DNA of 64,000 nucleotides, taken from assembly GCF_011516635.5 (NCBI RefSeq), contig NZ_CP096255.1, forward strand, positions 9,807,501 through 9,871,500, in the 5' to 3' direction. Origin of the DNA: Bradyrhizobium barranii subsp. apii. Its GTDB lineage: Bacteria > Pseudomonadota > Alphaproteobacteria > Rhizobiales > Xanthobacteraceae. A model generated the notes under the pieces. That model did not search any database and had not been told where the DNA came from. It saw nothing but the letters and a program-made list of their open reading frames with translations. Shown here piece by piece: positions 17,487 through 27,341 of this stretch (positions within the stretch are counted from its first letter, which is position 1; each line of letters opens with the position of its first letter). The position numbers and the translations under genes are program-made.

Positions 17487-18422
17487 GTGTCTGTTCCAAA
17501 ACATGTTGAGTCGAATGAATCGGTTGTGATTCAAGGTGAGCGGCCTGATTCGATGGGGACGCGCCGCCAATGTGGACTACCGAGAACCGTGCACGCTACG
17601 ACCGCAGCCGCCTGCGCTATCCGAGCGACTTGACCGACGAGGAGTGGGCGCTGATCGCGCCTCGCATCCCGCCGGCCAAGCGCGGCGGCAACAAGCGTAC
17701 GGTGGACCTGCGCGAGATTGCCAACGGGCTGATGTACATCCTGAGCACAGGTTGCCAGTGGCGCGCGATCCCCAAGGACCTGCCGCCGCGCTCGACGCTG
17801 TATGGCTACTTCGATCTGTGGAGCTGGAACGGCACGCTCGATAAAATTCATCACGCCCTCTATGTCGAATGTCGCGAAAGGGCCGAGCGCGAGGCTTCTC
17901 CCACCGCCGCCATCATCGATAGCCAGAGCGTGAAAAGCGCTGAAAAAGGGGGCCTCATGATCTCCATGGCTACGACGCGGGCAAGAAGATCAAGGGCAAG
18001 AAGCGGCACATTCTCGTCGACACGCAAGGCCTCTTGATGCACGCCATCGTGCATGCGGCGGACATCCAGGATCGCGACGGCGGCGTGCTCCTGATGGCAA
18101 CGTTGTTCGGCCTCTATCCCTTTCTTCTGAAGCTCTACGCCGACGGCGGATATCAAGGGCCACATTTCCAGAAGGGGCTGCGTAGCGCTCTGAAGCGCGT
18201 GAACCTCGAAATCGTCAAACGCTCCGATCAGGCTCACCGTTTCGTCGTCTTGCCCAAACGCTGGATCGTCGAGCGTACCTTTGCCTGGCTCGGGCGATGC
18301 CGAAGACTGTCCAAAGATTGGGAATGCTTCAATCACAGGGCGCTCGCCTTTCTCAAGCTGGCCTCCATCCGACTCATGCTGCGAAAGCTATGCAATCCAA
18401 GGTAATCTTTCCGGACAGACTC
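17487..18422 (+). mobile_element. IS5-family insertion sequence, copy 1 (936 bp)
   Basis: Ends are imperfect inverted repeats: left GTGTCTGTTCCAAAA, right (inward) GAGTCTGTCCGGAAA. Flanked by a 3-bp TTA target duplication at 17484-17486 and 18423-18425, as expected for TNA-targeting IS5-family elements. The transposase offsets from the ends, the length and all predicted products match the copy at 28968-29903, which is in the opposite orientation. Confidence 0.9.
17570..18405 (+). CDS. IS5-family transposase in two frames (likely programmed -1 frameshift)
   Basis: DDE transposase split into ORF A (17570 to about 17950, product starting MWTTENRARYD) and an overlapping -1 frame that continues with HDLHGYDAGKKIKGKKRH and the C-terminal domain to 18405. 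The first Asp is in IIDSQSVK, the second in YADGGYQG, and the Glu in WIVERTFAWLGR. The frame switch falls at a run of five A followed by five G (17943-17952). Because both copies carry it and both have moved, a programmed slip is more likely than decay. Similar frameshifting is known in the IS427 group. Confidence 0.85.
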
Positions 18423-18489
18423 TTAGAAGAGAAAGGGGGAGGTTTTATCAATCATCAAACATGACACTTCCTGACCGTCCTTCGGCCGG

Positions 18490-20454
18490 ATGAGGGGTCG
18501 TGTTCAATTCAAGGACAATTCTGCTTTGCAGACCTCTATCGACCAGCACGGGCTTGCTCTCGTGCCGTCGCAAATCTTTCTGAACCGTATGGTTCAACAT
18601 TGGTCCGAAATCTCTGACGGCAACATGCCCGCCACACCGGCCCTCAAGGAGGCTTGGTGCGTCTTCGAGAGTAGGTCCAGAGAACTGATCATCAACAATG
18701 CGAGTGACAGTCCATTCAAGCCTTCTGTGGTGCTTCCCCTGCCGACCGGCTCGGGTAAGACCGAAGGCACCTGTGTTTACGCAGCTCTCCAAGCGGAGGC
18801 CAACGCGAAGGAAGGGATGCCAATTGGCACTCTGATCGTCACACGGCTTATCAAGGACGCTGACAGCTTGGTGCAGAAGATCAACGCAATCGCTGGACGT
18901 CCTGTAGCGGTCACCAGTCACACCGAGGGTAAACTCAAGGCCCACGAAATGGCCGAGGCGGACGTCTTGGTGATCACCCACGCCGCCTTCATGCGCGCCT
19001 GCTGGTCCTTCGGGTCGGGCTCAGAGGAGCGTTGGAACTCGTTCTACTCGTGGGCTGGAGGCAAGCGCCATCTCGTCGTGGTGGACGAGGCATTGCTGAA
19101 CTCAGTTAGCCACCATCGGGTCAGCAGCAAGGACATTGAATTGGTGTTGCGAGCGATACCGCACGAGGACAGGGACAAGTTCGGAGGTGCTATCAAGACA
19201 CTGACGAACCTACAGCGCTACCTCGACAAGCGGGAACAAGAGCAAGCCCGCGGCGATGCTCAGACGGTGCCTCTGTGGGCTCAGGGCTTCCCCGAGCAAG
19301 CCACGGAGATTGAAGCTCTCCACGAGGCCTTGGGCTCTGTCGAGTTTGATCCCGACCTCTTCGCCGAGGATGCTGCACACAACGTGTCAACCGTGCTTGA
19401 GGCGGTGCAGGTCATGCTCGAAGAGTTCGCCTATTATCACCGCAGCGGTGCCCAACACACCCTGAACTCTGCGCGCTACATCATCCCCAAGGGCATGCCG
19501 GGTGTTCTGGTACTGGATGCCACAGCGCGCTCAAACGTGACTTACGAGCTACTGGGGGGCGGTGTCATGATCGCTGATGTACCTCGCGGCATTCGCAACT
19601 ACGAGAACGTGACACTGCACGTCGCACGCACGACCTCGGGAATGGGAAAGACAAAGATGGAGAAAACTAAGCACACGCGCCTACCCCGGCTCGCCGCTGA
19701 ACTACGAAAGGAACTTCCCGAAGGGAGCAATGTCTTCTTGTGCGTCCACAAGTGCGCCAAAGACCTGGCTGGCACCTACAGCACATCAGAACTGCCGTTG
19801 CATATCGGCTACTGGGGCGCTGTGGACGGGAAGAATGATTGGCAGCATTGCAACGTGGCTGTGATCTACGGGCTCTATTGGCAGGACCCGACGCGTCCGA
19901 TCAACAACGTGTTTGCCATCGACGGGCCGAAGGATGCCTCGTGGCTCAAGGCTCCACGCCACGGCACACACGAGAACATCTTGGCCGTGATCTCTCAGAA
20001 GGACGTTTCGGCATCAGTGATCCAAGCCATCAATCGCATTTGCATCAGGCGCGTAACCGATACTGACGGGCGATGCGCAGAGGCGGATGTGTACATCGTC
20101 CTGCCGAAGGACTGGCGCGGAGATGCTATCCTGAGAGACATCCACACCAACATGCCGGGCCTGAAGCAGGTTGCATGGGATTTCGAGCCTGATGGCCCGA
20201 AGGTCTATGCGCCGCGCAGTAATTCGGTCGCTCAAGCGGTAATCGAACTGATGCGGACACGCGAGCCGGGGCCAACGCCTCTTTCCTACATTCGCACTCA
20301 GCTCTCACTGACAGGCAGGCAGTTCGGAAGGCTCAAGGAAGACCTTGCGAAGGTCGCCAGTAACTTGTCCGCCGCGCTTCGTGAGTTGGGAGTTCTCTAC
20401 AGGGTCGAAGGGCGAGGCTCTGCCACGAAAGGCTATCTTGTGAAGGTCGCGTAA
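18490..20454 (+). CDS. SF2-helicase-like ATPase of unknown role
   Basis: A 654-residue protein. Walker A is PLPTGSGKTEG near residue 84, Walker B VVVDEAL near 196 (DEAL, not DEAD/DEAH), a motif III-like LDATA near 341, and a motif VI-like AINRICIRR near 513. So two RecA-like domains are present. The C-terminal 70 residues (LSYIRTQLSLTGRQFGRLKEDL) look like a winged-helix. A ten-codon reading frame starting at 18461 ends overlapping its ATG, which could couple translation. It lies between two insertion sequences, so any operon partners may have been displaced. No closer family name is recognised. Confidence 0.75.
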   Translation: MRGRVQFKDNSALQTSIDQHGLALVPSQIFLNRMVQHWSEISDGNMPATPALKEAWCVFESRSRELIINNASDSPFKPSVVLPLPTGSGKTEGTCVYAALQAEANAKEGMPIGTLIVTRLIKDADSLVQKINAIAGRPVAVTSHTEGKLKAHEMAEADVLVITHAAFMRACWSFGSGSEERWNSFYSWAGGKRHLVVVDEALLNSVSHHRVSSKDIELVLRAIPHEDRDKFGGAIKTLTNLQRYLDKREQEQARGDAQTVPLWAQGFPEQATEIEALHEALGSVEFDPDLFAEDAAHNVSTVLEAVQVMLEEFAYYHRSGAQHTLNSARYIIPKGMPGVLVLDATARSNVTYELLGGGVMIADVPRGIRNYENVTLHVARTTSGMGKTKMEKTKHTRLPRLAAELRKELPEGSNVFLCVHKCAKDLAGTYSTSELPLHIGYWGAVDGKNDWQHCNVAVIYGLYWQDPTRPINNVFAIDGPKDASWLKAPRHGTHENILAVISQKDVSASVIQAINRICIRRVTDTDGRCAEADVYIVLPKDWRGDAILRDIHTNMPGLKQVAWDFEPDGPKVYAPRSNSVAQAVIELMRTREPGPTPLSYIRTQLSLTGRQFGRLKEDLAKVASNLSAALRELGVLYRVEGRGSATKGYLVKVA

Positions 20455-20472
20455 ACGGCCTTAGAGCCTGAC

Positions 20473-21098
20473 TCAAAATTGCATTGCTGTTTTTATCGCT
20501 GCGATGCGCCTTGTCATGAGTTGGACAGAGGCGAGGAAGAGCCAGGCAGTTGCGCTTTCGATGGTTCGCTCGAAGTCCTTGGCCAATCTGCGGTTGCGGC
20601 CGAGCCAGGCGAAGGTTCGTTCGACCACCCAGCGGCGCGGAAGCACCTCGAAGCCCTGTGCGGCATCGGAGCGCTTGATGATCTCGACAGTCCACCGGCC
20701 GATCTTTTCCAGCACCGCCTTGAGCTTTTCGCCGGCATAGCCGCCATCGGCGAAGATATGGCGCAGCCAGGGGAAGCGGTAGCGAATGCTGCACAGGACA
20801 TCTGGCGTGCCGTCACGATCCTGGACGTCGGCAGCGTGAACGATCGCTCCGACCAGGAGCCCTTGGGTGTCGGTGACGATGTGGCGCTTTCGACCCTTGA
20901 TCTTCTTTCCCGCGTCGTAGCCGCGAGGGCCGCCACTTTCCGTGGTCTTGACCGATTGGCTGTCGATCACGCCGGCCGTCGGCGAGGCCTCCCGGCCGAT
21001 CGCCTCGCGCGCCAGCATCAGGAGTGCGTGGTTGATCGATTGCCACAATCCGCTGTCGCGCCATTGGTAGAAATAGTACTGCACCGTGGTCATTGGTG
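20473..21098 (-). pseudogene. IS5-family transposase, C-terminal part (split by IS256-type insertion)
   Basis: About 206 residues holding the catalytic core: VIDSQSVK, FADGGYAG and WVVERTFAWLGRN. The N-terminal third is at 22528-22752. Joining the two at the 8-base target duplication gives an uninterrupted frame through PPTLFPPMTTVQYYFYQW, so only the insertion disrupts it. Confidence 0.88.
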
Positions 21099-22527
21099 GG
21101 GGATGTCCCGATCGCTGTTGAACTACGTCGGGTCGACGTTGCCGGAATGAATATTACGCAGCCCTCGTGACGTGGGCAACGGACTTGATTGTCATGCGAT
21201 CGTGGTGAGCTTGAAGGGCCGCACGCAGAACCGACAATTGCTTATGCGCCTTCAATCGTCGGAAGCCCTTGTTGGCCTCGATCATACCGGCCGCGACCCA
21301 TCGCAAGGCCATACCGGCATCCCGCCAGCGTTTAACGTTGCGCGTGACGCGGCGAATGGTGCCCATCATGTTCTCGGCGATATTGGTACAGGCGAGCGAT
21401 CGGCGAAGCTCCTTCGGCAACTTCAACCGGACGACAGTCAGGATTTCGTCGAGGCCTTCGAGGATACTGGCCGCAACGCCGGGCCATTGCTGGTCGAGTC
21501 GACGCGCGAGATTGCGGATCAATTTTTCAGCCTTGTCGGCGTCATCGAGCTCCCAGGCCTGGCGCAGCACCCGGCGGGTGGCCGCATGATGCTCTTTCGG
21601 CAGGCGTTCCATGATGTTGCGCGCCTTGTGGATCTGGCAGCGCTGGATCGCAGCGGCCGAACCGAAGGTGCGGCGGATCGCCTTCGACAACGCCTTCGCG
21701 CCGTCGGCGATGAACAGTCTTGGCACCGTCGGGTCGAGCCCGCGCGAGACCAGGTTGTCCAGCAGGGCCTGAACCGTTGCTGCATTCTCGGTCGCCCCTT
21801 CCACCAGCGCCAGCGGATGCTTGTTGCCTTCGCCGTCAACCCCGATCGCGGCCACCAGCACGAGATCGTCGTCGAGATGCAGCCCGTCGATTTGGACCAC
21901 CAGAAGGTCGAGCGCGGACAGATCGGCAGCCATGAAGTCGGCCAGCCGCGCCGCCGACAGAGCCACGAACCTCCGCGAGGCCGCCGACTTCGAAATCCCC
22001 GATCCGGGCGGTGCCGGCACGTCACCCTCGGGCAGCCGGACGGCGCGGCCGAACCGGCGCGTCGACACATTGATCAGCATCAGGTTCATCGCCCAGCGAC
22101 CGAGCCAGTCCTCCTGCGCCGCCGTTTCCCAGCTCGGGATCGTGACCTCGCGGCCGTCCATGCCCCGGACCCGCGGGCGATCGACCTCGATCTTGCCGCC
22201 GTGGAAACCGATCCGCCCCCGCGTTCGGCCCCAACGGTGCGCCCGCCGCGCCGCATCACGACCGTGGCGCGGCCCGCAGGCCGCTGTCACATCCGCCTCC
22301 ATCATCGTGCCGAGCGCCTCGATTCCTGCCGCAAGGCAGAACCGATCGAAGCTCGCTCGCACTTCCGCAAATGATTTCTCCACAGCCCCGGTCGCCGGCC
22401 AACCAGCCGGTGTGATATCTCTCGTCATGGCGTTGCTCTCCTTTGTGGAATCAGCACCCCGAGCCTACCGGCTCAAGGTGGGCAACGCCGACCTCTTCAG
22501 AAATTCAACAGAACCCGGGACATCCCC
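21099..22527 (-). mobile_element. IS256-family insertion sequence (1429 bp)
   Basis: Inverted-repeat ends begin GGGGATGTCCCG on both sides. Flanked by a perfect 8-base target duplication CATTGGTG (21091-21098 and 22528-22535), the size expected for IS256-family elements. Inserted inside the transposase gene of an IS5-family element. Confidence 0.92.
21154..22428 (-). CDS. IS256-family (mutator-type) transposase
   Basis: A 424-residue DDE transposase. Catalytic context is visible as VVQIDGLHLDDD (first Asp, about residue 175), LFIADGAKALSKA (second Asp) and CTNIAENMMGTIRR (Glu). The RCQIHKARNIMERLP motif between the second Asp and the Glu is diagnostic of the Transposase_mut family. The frame is intact and the element has clean ends and target duplication, so it may be active. 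Confidence 0.93.
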   Translation of the reverse strand: MTRDITPAGWPATGAVEKSFAEVRASFDRFCLAAGIEALGTMMEADVTAACGPRHGRDAARRAHRWGRTRGRIGFHGGKIEVDRPRVRGMDGREVTIPSWETAAQEDWLGRWAMNLMLINVSTRRFGRAVRLPEGDVPAPPGSGISKSAASRRFVALSAARLADFMAADLSALDLLVVQIDGLHLDDDLVLVAAIGVDGEGNKHPLALVEGATENAATVQALLDNLVSRGLDPTVPRLFIADGAKALSKAIRRTFGSAAAIQRCQIHKARNIMERLPKEHHAATRRVLRQAWELDDADKAEKLIRNLARRLDQQWPGVAASILEGLDEILTVVRLKLPKELRRSLACTNIAENMMGTIRRVTRNVKRWRDAGMALRWVAAGMIEANKGFRRLKAHKQLSVLRAALQAHHDRMTIKSVAHVTRAA

Positions 22528-22752
22528 CATTGGTGGAAACAGAGTGGGCGGCAGCATGCGCCACGGCAATCCGCCGCGCAGCAGATAGAGTACTGCCTCG
22601 ACGATGTCGCGATAGCTCCATTTCGGGCGCCGCCCGCGATTGGCCCGCACAGGAAGCAACCTCTCCAGCACGCCCCATTCCGCATCCGTCAAGTCGCTTG
22701 GCAAACGCAGCTCCTCTCGGGCAAACTGTGCCCGGGTGATATCAGTCCACAT
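22528..22752 (-). pseudogene. IS5-family transposase, N-terminal part
   Basis: Encodes the first 75 residues (LPSDLTDAEWGVLERLLP ... LPWRMLPPTLFPP) of the transposase whose remainder is at 20473-21098. Beyond 22528 the frame runs into the IS256-type element and ends in unrelated sequence. Confidence 0.87.
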
Positions 22753-22835
22753 TCTCGATCCCTTTGATGCTTCGCAACACCGATGGAATCAGAACTCGCT
22801 GATATCACTCAACTTATTTTTCGGTCGGACACTTA

Positions 22836-22945
22836 GGGCCGCACCAAGGCTTACCAATCCGAGCCTCCGGTGCGGCCTCCGCCTCGCCATCGACCGCAAA
22901 TTACGCCTAAGGCTCGGTTGGCTTATCTGCGCCTGCTTACTGGTT
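22836..22945. other. Short intergenic region with nested inverted repeats
   Basis: Contains GCCGCACC/GGTGCGGC and CCGAGCCT/AGGCTCGG as inverted pairs. Located just downstream of the second recombinase. They could form a terminator-like structure, but there is no T-run. Confidence 0.4.
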
Positions 22946-23569
22946 TCAGCTCCGCCAAAAATCCTTGAACCGCGTTGACGTAAGTTCCGTGTACTTCACC
23001 GTGTGCTGGATGTTCCGGTGTCCGAGATAGGCTTGCAAGGCACGCGTGTCGTGTCCCTTGTTCGCCAGCGCGAACCCGCAGGCATGCCGCAACATGTGCG
23101 GATGAGCCTTGAACCCCAGGTTCACCTGTGCGCCCGCCCTCTCGACCATCCGGGCAAAGCCTGCCGTGGTGAATGGCGCCCCCCGCTCCGATGTGAACAC
23201 AAAGGGCGACTTGGGCTGCTGCTCGCGCTGGAGCCGCCTCAACCGCCGCAGTTCGTCTCCGAGGATAGGATGCGTACTGGGGCTGCCCTGCTTGACCCTG
23301 CGGACGTGCAGGGTGGCCGTTGTGAAGTCGATCTGATCCCAGCGCAGGTCCGCCAGCTCGGCCGCCCGAAGGCCGTGACGGTAGGCCACGAGGATCATCG
23401 TGCCGTCCCGGTGACCCCAACGGTTGCCCTTGGTGGCCTCAATCAGCCGCTCGACCTCGGCCTCGGTTAGGTACTCGCGGGTTCTCAGGTCGGCGTTGGG
23501 AAGCCGCTTCGGTGTAACTGTCCGTTTTTCGATGTCCGGCGTGATCAAGCGGAGGTGCGATTTGGCCAA
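22946..23569 (-). CDS. Second tyrosine recombinase (XerD/FimB-like)
   Basis: A compact recombinase of about 207 residues without an obvious core-binding domain. The catalytic set is complete: Arg in RHGLRAAELADLRW, HMLRHACGF, GHRNIQHT and the nucleophile Tyr in VKYTEL. The frame is open from ATG 23632, but that extension reads through a perfect inverted repeat and a promoter-like sequence; the TTG at 23569 (LAKSHLRL) matches the N-terminus usual for this rhizobial group. Its substrate is unknown; it may act on a nearby site (see 23596-23627). Confidence 0.82.
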   Translation of the reverse strand: MAKSHLRLITPDIEKRTVTPKRLPNADLRTREYLTEAEVERLIEATKGNRWGHRDGTMILVAYRHGLRAAELADLRWDQIDFTTATLHVRRVKQGSPSTHPILGDELRRLRRLQREQQPKSPFVFTSERGAPFTTAGFARMVERAGAQVNLGFKAHPHMLRHACGFALANKGHDTRALQAYLGHRNIQHTVKYTELTSTRFKDFWRS

Positions 23570-23595
23570 CGTTTTCACCAGAATGAGAACGAGTA

Positions 23596-23627
23596 CTGTT
23601 CGTATAATGTCCGAATTACGAACAGTT
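23596..23627. promoter_or_regulatory. Perfect 10-bp inverted repeat, dif-like or operator
   Basis: ACTGTTCGTA and TACGAACAGT flank a 12-base spacer. Read as 11-6-11 it resembles Xer/dif organisation (TGTTCGTATAA, TGTCCG, AATTACGAACA). On the minus strand TTGCAA (23633-23628) and a TTATAC-like box also suggest a promoter for the recombinase, so the repeat could be an operator. Located about 30 bases upstream of the recombinase start. Confidence 0.55.
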
Positions 23628-23860
23628 TGCAAGAGGCCCTCGGCTCTCCCTTTCGCCCGCGGGGCATCTCAACGGGTCCCCTTTTTCCGGGTGGGGCCCC
23701 TTTGGAAAAGCAGGCCATCCCCGTCTTCAAAAAGCGGGTTTAAAGGGGCGCCGCCGCCGCCCGGCTGCCAACTCCGGTTTGTCCGTGGCTCCCGGAATTC
23801 GACCTTCTTTCAGGTTGCAGCGCTGCGGCTTATCGCAGATAGATAGCCGCGGGGGCAGGA
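23628..23860. other. Intergenic region between the second recombinase and hsdR
   Basis: 233 bases with no gene. It is rich in short G and C runs (GGTCCCC, GGTGGGGCCCC), unlike the coding sequence on both sides. No terminator or strong promoter for hsdR was recognised. Confidence 0.45.
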
Positions 23861-26800
23861 ATGGCGCAGGCTGGCAACTTTCAATTCTTAAAGCTTCACG
23901 ATGCGCGTTTGGTGGCATATGGAGCTGCCGCCGAGCGTTATCTGCACGACGACCCCAACACGGCAATTTTCAAACTCCGGCAGTTCGCCGAGCTGCTTTG
24001 TAAGAGCATTGCCGCTCGACACGCCCTCTACCTTGGGGAGCGAGAGACTTTCGAGGAAACGCTTAGACGGCTTAGTCTTGAACGTATAACCCCCAGGGAA
24101 GTCGCGGACGTTTTCCATGCCATCCGCAAGATTGGCAATCGGGCAGTCCATGACGGCGAGGGAACCATCAGGGACGCGCTGTCTGCCCTGAAGTTTGGCT
24201 GGCAACTCGCGATCTGGTTTCACCGCGTTTACGGTAAGCAACCTGGCTTCAAGCCGCCGCCGTTCATTGTGCCGGTAGCACCCAGTCAGAAGGAAATCGA
24301 GCAGGCCGCTGAACGGCTCCGCGTGACGGAGCAGCAGCTGGAAGACGCGCTCCAAGCCCTCGCACAAGCGACTGGCGAAGCGCGGGAAAACTTCCGCGCA
24401 CGCACGACCCTCGAAGAAAAACTGAAAGAGCTGGAAGAGGAGCGCTCTGTGTGGGAGGCGCTTGCTCACGAAGCCGAGCAGGAGAAGCTTGGGGGAGTGC
24501 CCAAGCGGCAGCACCAAGCATCGGAAGTATTGCTTTCTCGACTTTCCGAGCCGATGGAAGCCTTTAGAACTCAGCGTGATCGTCCTCTCGACAGCCTTCA
24601 GGAGGCTGCGAAGCAGGCACCTCAAACCGATCTGCTTGATCTAGTCGCTCGCGGTGAAGAGGCGGCAAAGAACATTGATCTGGACGAAGCTTCAACACGT
24701 GACCTTATTGACCAGCAGCTCCGCGATAGTGGATGGGAAGCAGATACAAGGGCGCTTCGCCACAGTGAGGGTGCTCGCCCAGCTAAGGGCCGAAATGTTG
24801 CAATTGCTGAGTGGCCGACCGCGAGTGGACCGGCAGATTATGCGCTATTTGTTGGTTTGACACTCATCGGCGTCGTTGAGGCAAAGCGGAAGCGTAAGAA
24901 CGTATCCGCCGCCATCGATCAGGCCGAGCGCTATTCGGTCGGGATGAAAGGCGACGAGGCATTCTCGTTCGCGGATGGGAGGCCGTGGGGCACTCACCAA
25001 GTGCCATTCGTGTTCGCGGCAAATGGGCGTTCATACCTGAAGCAGATCGAGACTGAGAGTGGCATCTGGTTTCGCGATACGCGACGTTCAGGCAACCACC
25101 GCCGAGCACTGGTAGGCTGGCCAACCCCTGAAGGCCTTGTCGGGCAACTCGAAATCAAACCAGATGCCGCCGACGCTGCTCTGAAGGATATGCCCTTCGC
25201 GTTTGGCTTTCCGCTCCGAGAATATCAACAGGGCGCGATACGGGCTGTGGAAGGGGCCTTAGGCGATGGGCGACGTTCGATGCTGCTCGCTATGGCGACA
25301 GGTACCGGAAAGACCAAGCTCGCGATAGCAATGCTTTACCGCTTACTCGAAACTAAGAGGTTTCGGCGCGTCTGCTTTGTCGTTGACCGGTCCGCCCTTG
25401 GTGAGCAAGCAGCGGGGGAGTTCACGACGACCAAGGTCGTATCGGGAAAGGCCTTCGCCGACATCTTCGGCCTCAAAAGGCTCTCCGATGTGATGCCGGA
25501 AAGCGAAACGAAGGTCCACATCTGCACCATACAAGGGCTCGTCAAGCGCGTCCTATACGCGGCTGATAGCTCGGAAGCGCCGCCTGTGGATCAATACGAC
25601 CTCATGGTGATCGACGAGTGTCACCGTGGCTATTTGCTTGACCGTGAAATGTCGGACGCTGAGTTAAGCTTCCGTGGTCAAGAGGACTACATTTCCAAGT
25701 ACCGTCGCGTCCTTGAGTACTTTGACGCGGTAAAGATAGGGCTCACGGCTACCCCGGCACTCCACACGACCGAAATATTTGGCGATCCGATTTTCACGTA
25801 CTCTTATCGGCAGGCGGTGATCGATGGTTTCTTGATCGACCACGAGCCTCCCGTGCGGATCGAAACCGCGTTGGCGCGGGCAGGTATAGTTTTTTGAAAA
25901 GGATAAACAGCTTGATCTGCTGAACACTCGAGCCGGCGAAGTCAACTTAGCTCATGCGCCTGACGAAATCCGATTTGATGTCGAGCAGTTCAACAAGCAG
26001 GTTATCACTGCCGAGTTCAACCGCGTAGTGGCCGAGGAGCTTGCGAACCACATCGACCCATCGGCGCCTGGGGCTGGAAAGACATTGATTTTTGCCGCGA
26101 CCGACGCTCACGCTGATATCGTCGTAGCTGAAATCAAAAAGGCGTTCGCAAAGAAATACGGTGATATCGATGACGCTACGGTAAGGAAGATTACTGGAAG
26201 CGTGGATCGGGTGGGAACCCTTATCCGGTCTTTCCGCAACGACGCCGATCCCAAGATTGCCGTCACGGTCGACCTGCTTACGACCGGGGTGGATGTGCCT
26301 TCCATCACAAATCTGGTGTTTCTGCGAAGGGTCAACAGCCGCATTCTTTATGAGCAAATGATAGGCCGCGCTACGCGGCTGTGCCCCGACATTGGCAAGG
26401 AGGTGTTCCGCATCTTCGATGCCGTCGACCTTTACCCGCATCTGCAAGAATTGACGGACATGAAGCCGGTGGTGGTCAATCCATCCATTAGCTTCGAGCA
26501 GCTTTTTGAGGAGCTGGTGACGGCGGATAAAGACGCCCACCGGGAAGCCATCCGCCAGCAACTTGCCGTGAAGCTCCGCCGTGCCTTGAAGAGGCTTTCG
26601 CCCGAAACGCGCGCCAAGTTTGAAGCAGCGGCCGGCGAGGCGCCCGAGGCGACACTGAAGCGCTTATTGGAGGTAAAGCCCGCGGAGTTGTCGGATTGGT
26701 TCTCGTCTCGGTCGGCGGTCGGGCCGATCCTGGATTGGCAAGGTGACGGCGATGGGCAGCAGCCACGCTTCATGCCTATCTCGCATCATCCCGATGCCGT

Positions 26801-27341
26801 GATTGCCGTCACGCGCGGATATGGCGCCGCGAGTAAGCCGGAAGATTTTCTCGAGGGTTTTAAGGCGTATGTGCGCGACAACATTAACACCGTCGCAGCC
26901 CTGAAGCTCGTCGTCCAGCGGCCCCGTGACCTGACACGGGCGGACTTGCGCGAGCTTCGCGCCGCACTCGATTTGAAGGGTTACTCCGAGGCAAATCTTC
27001 GTCGGGCGTGGGCCGACGCCAAGAATGTGGATATCGCCGCTTCCATCATTGGCTTTGTTCGGCAGGCGGCCTTAGGTGACCCGCTGGTGCCCTATACAGA
27101 TCGGGTGAAGAGTGCGATCCAGAGGGTATTGAGCGGCAAGAAGTGGAGCGATCCTCAGACCAGATGGCTCCGCCGCATCGCCGAACAAGTTCAGAAGGAA
27201 ATCGTTGTTGATCGAGAGGCGCTTGATCGAGAGCCATTCGCGGCGGATGGTGGCTTTGCGCGCCTCAATAAGGTCTTCGATGGCGAGCTTGAGAGCTTGC
27301 TGAGCAGCATCAACGAAGAAATGTGGAAGAGGGCAGGATAA
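23861..27341 (+). pseudogene. hsdR: Type I restriction endonuclease subunit R with a single-base frameshift
   Basis: Motor and nuclease subunit of a type I restriction-modification complex. The N-terminus carries a DUF4145-like domain (about 15-115) and a coiled-coil (about 145-215). The helicase core has GTGKTK near 482, DECHRGY near 584 and LTATPAL near 628. The frame stops at 25896 after AGIVF. Removing one T from the six-T run at 25890-25895 restores EKDKQLDLLNTR and continues to 27341 with motifs such as TGVDVP and MIGRATRLCP. So the gene is complete apart from one extra base. It may be a true knockout, a rare slip variant, or an assembly error. Confidence 0.9.

Larger units (their letters stand above)
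20464..22832 (-). mobile_element. Second type of IS5-family element, interrupted by an IS256-family element
   Basis: Ends GAGCCTGACTCAAAA (left) and GTGTCCGACCGAAAA (right, inward) match at 10 of 15 positions. Flanking TTA duplications lie at 20461-20463 and 22833-22835. Without the inserted element and its duplicated target it would be about 932 bases, close to the 936-bp IS5 copies but clearly diverged in protein sequence. Confidence 0.85.

Noticed and set aside
23570..23632. ATG 23632 as the start of the second recombinase
   Set aside because: The extension reads through the inverted repeat and the promoter-like boxes. The TTG at 23569 fits the family N-terminus better.
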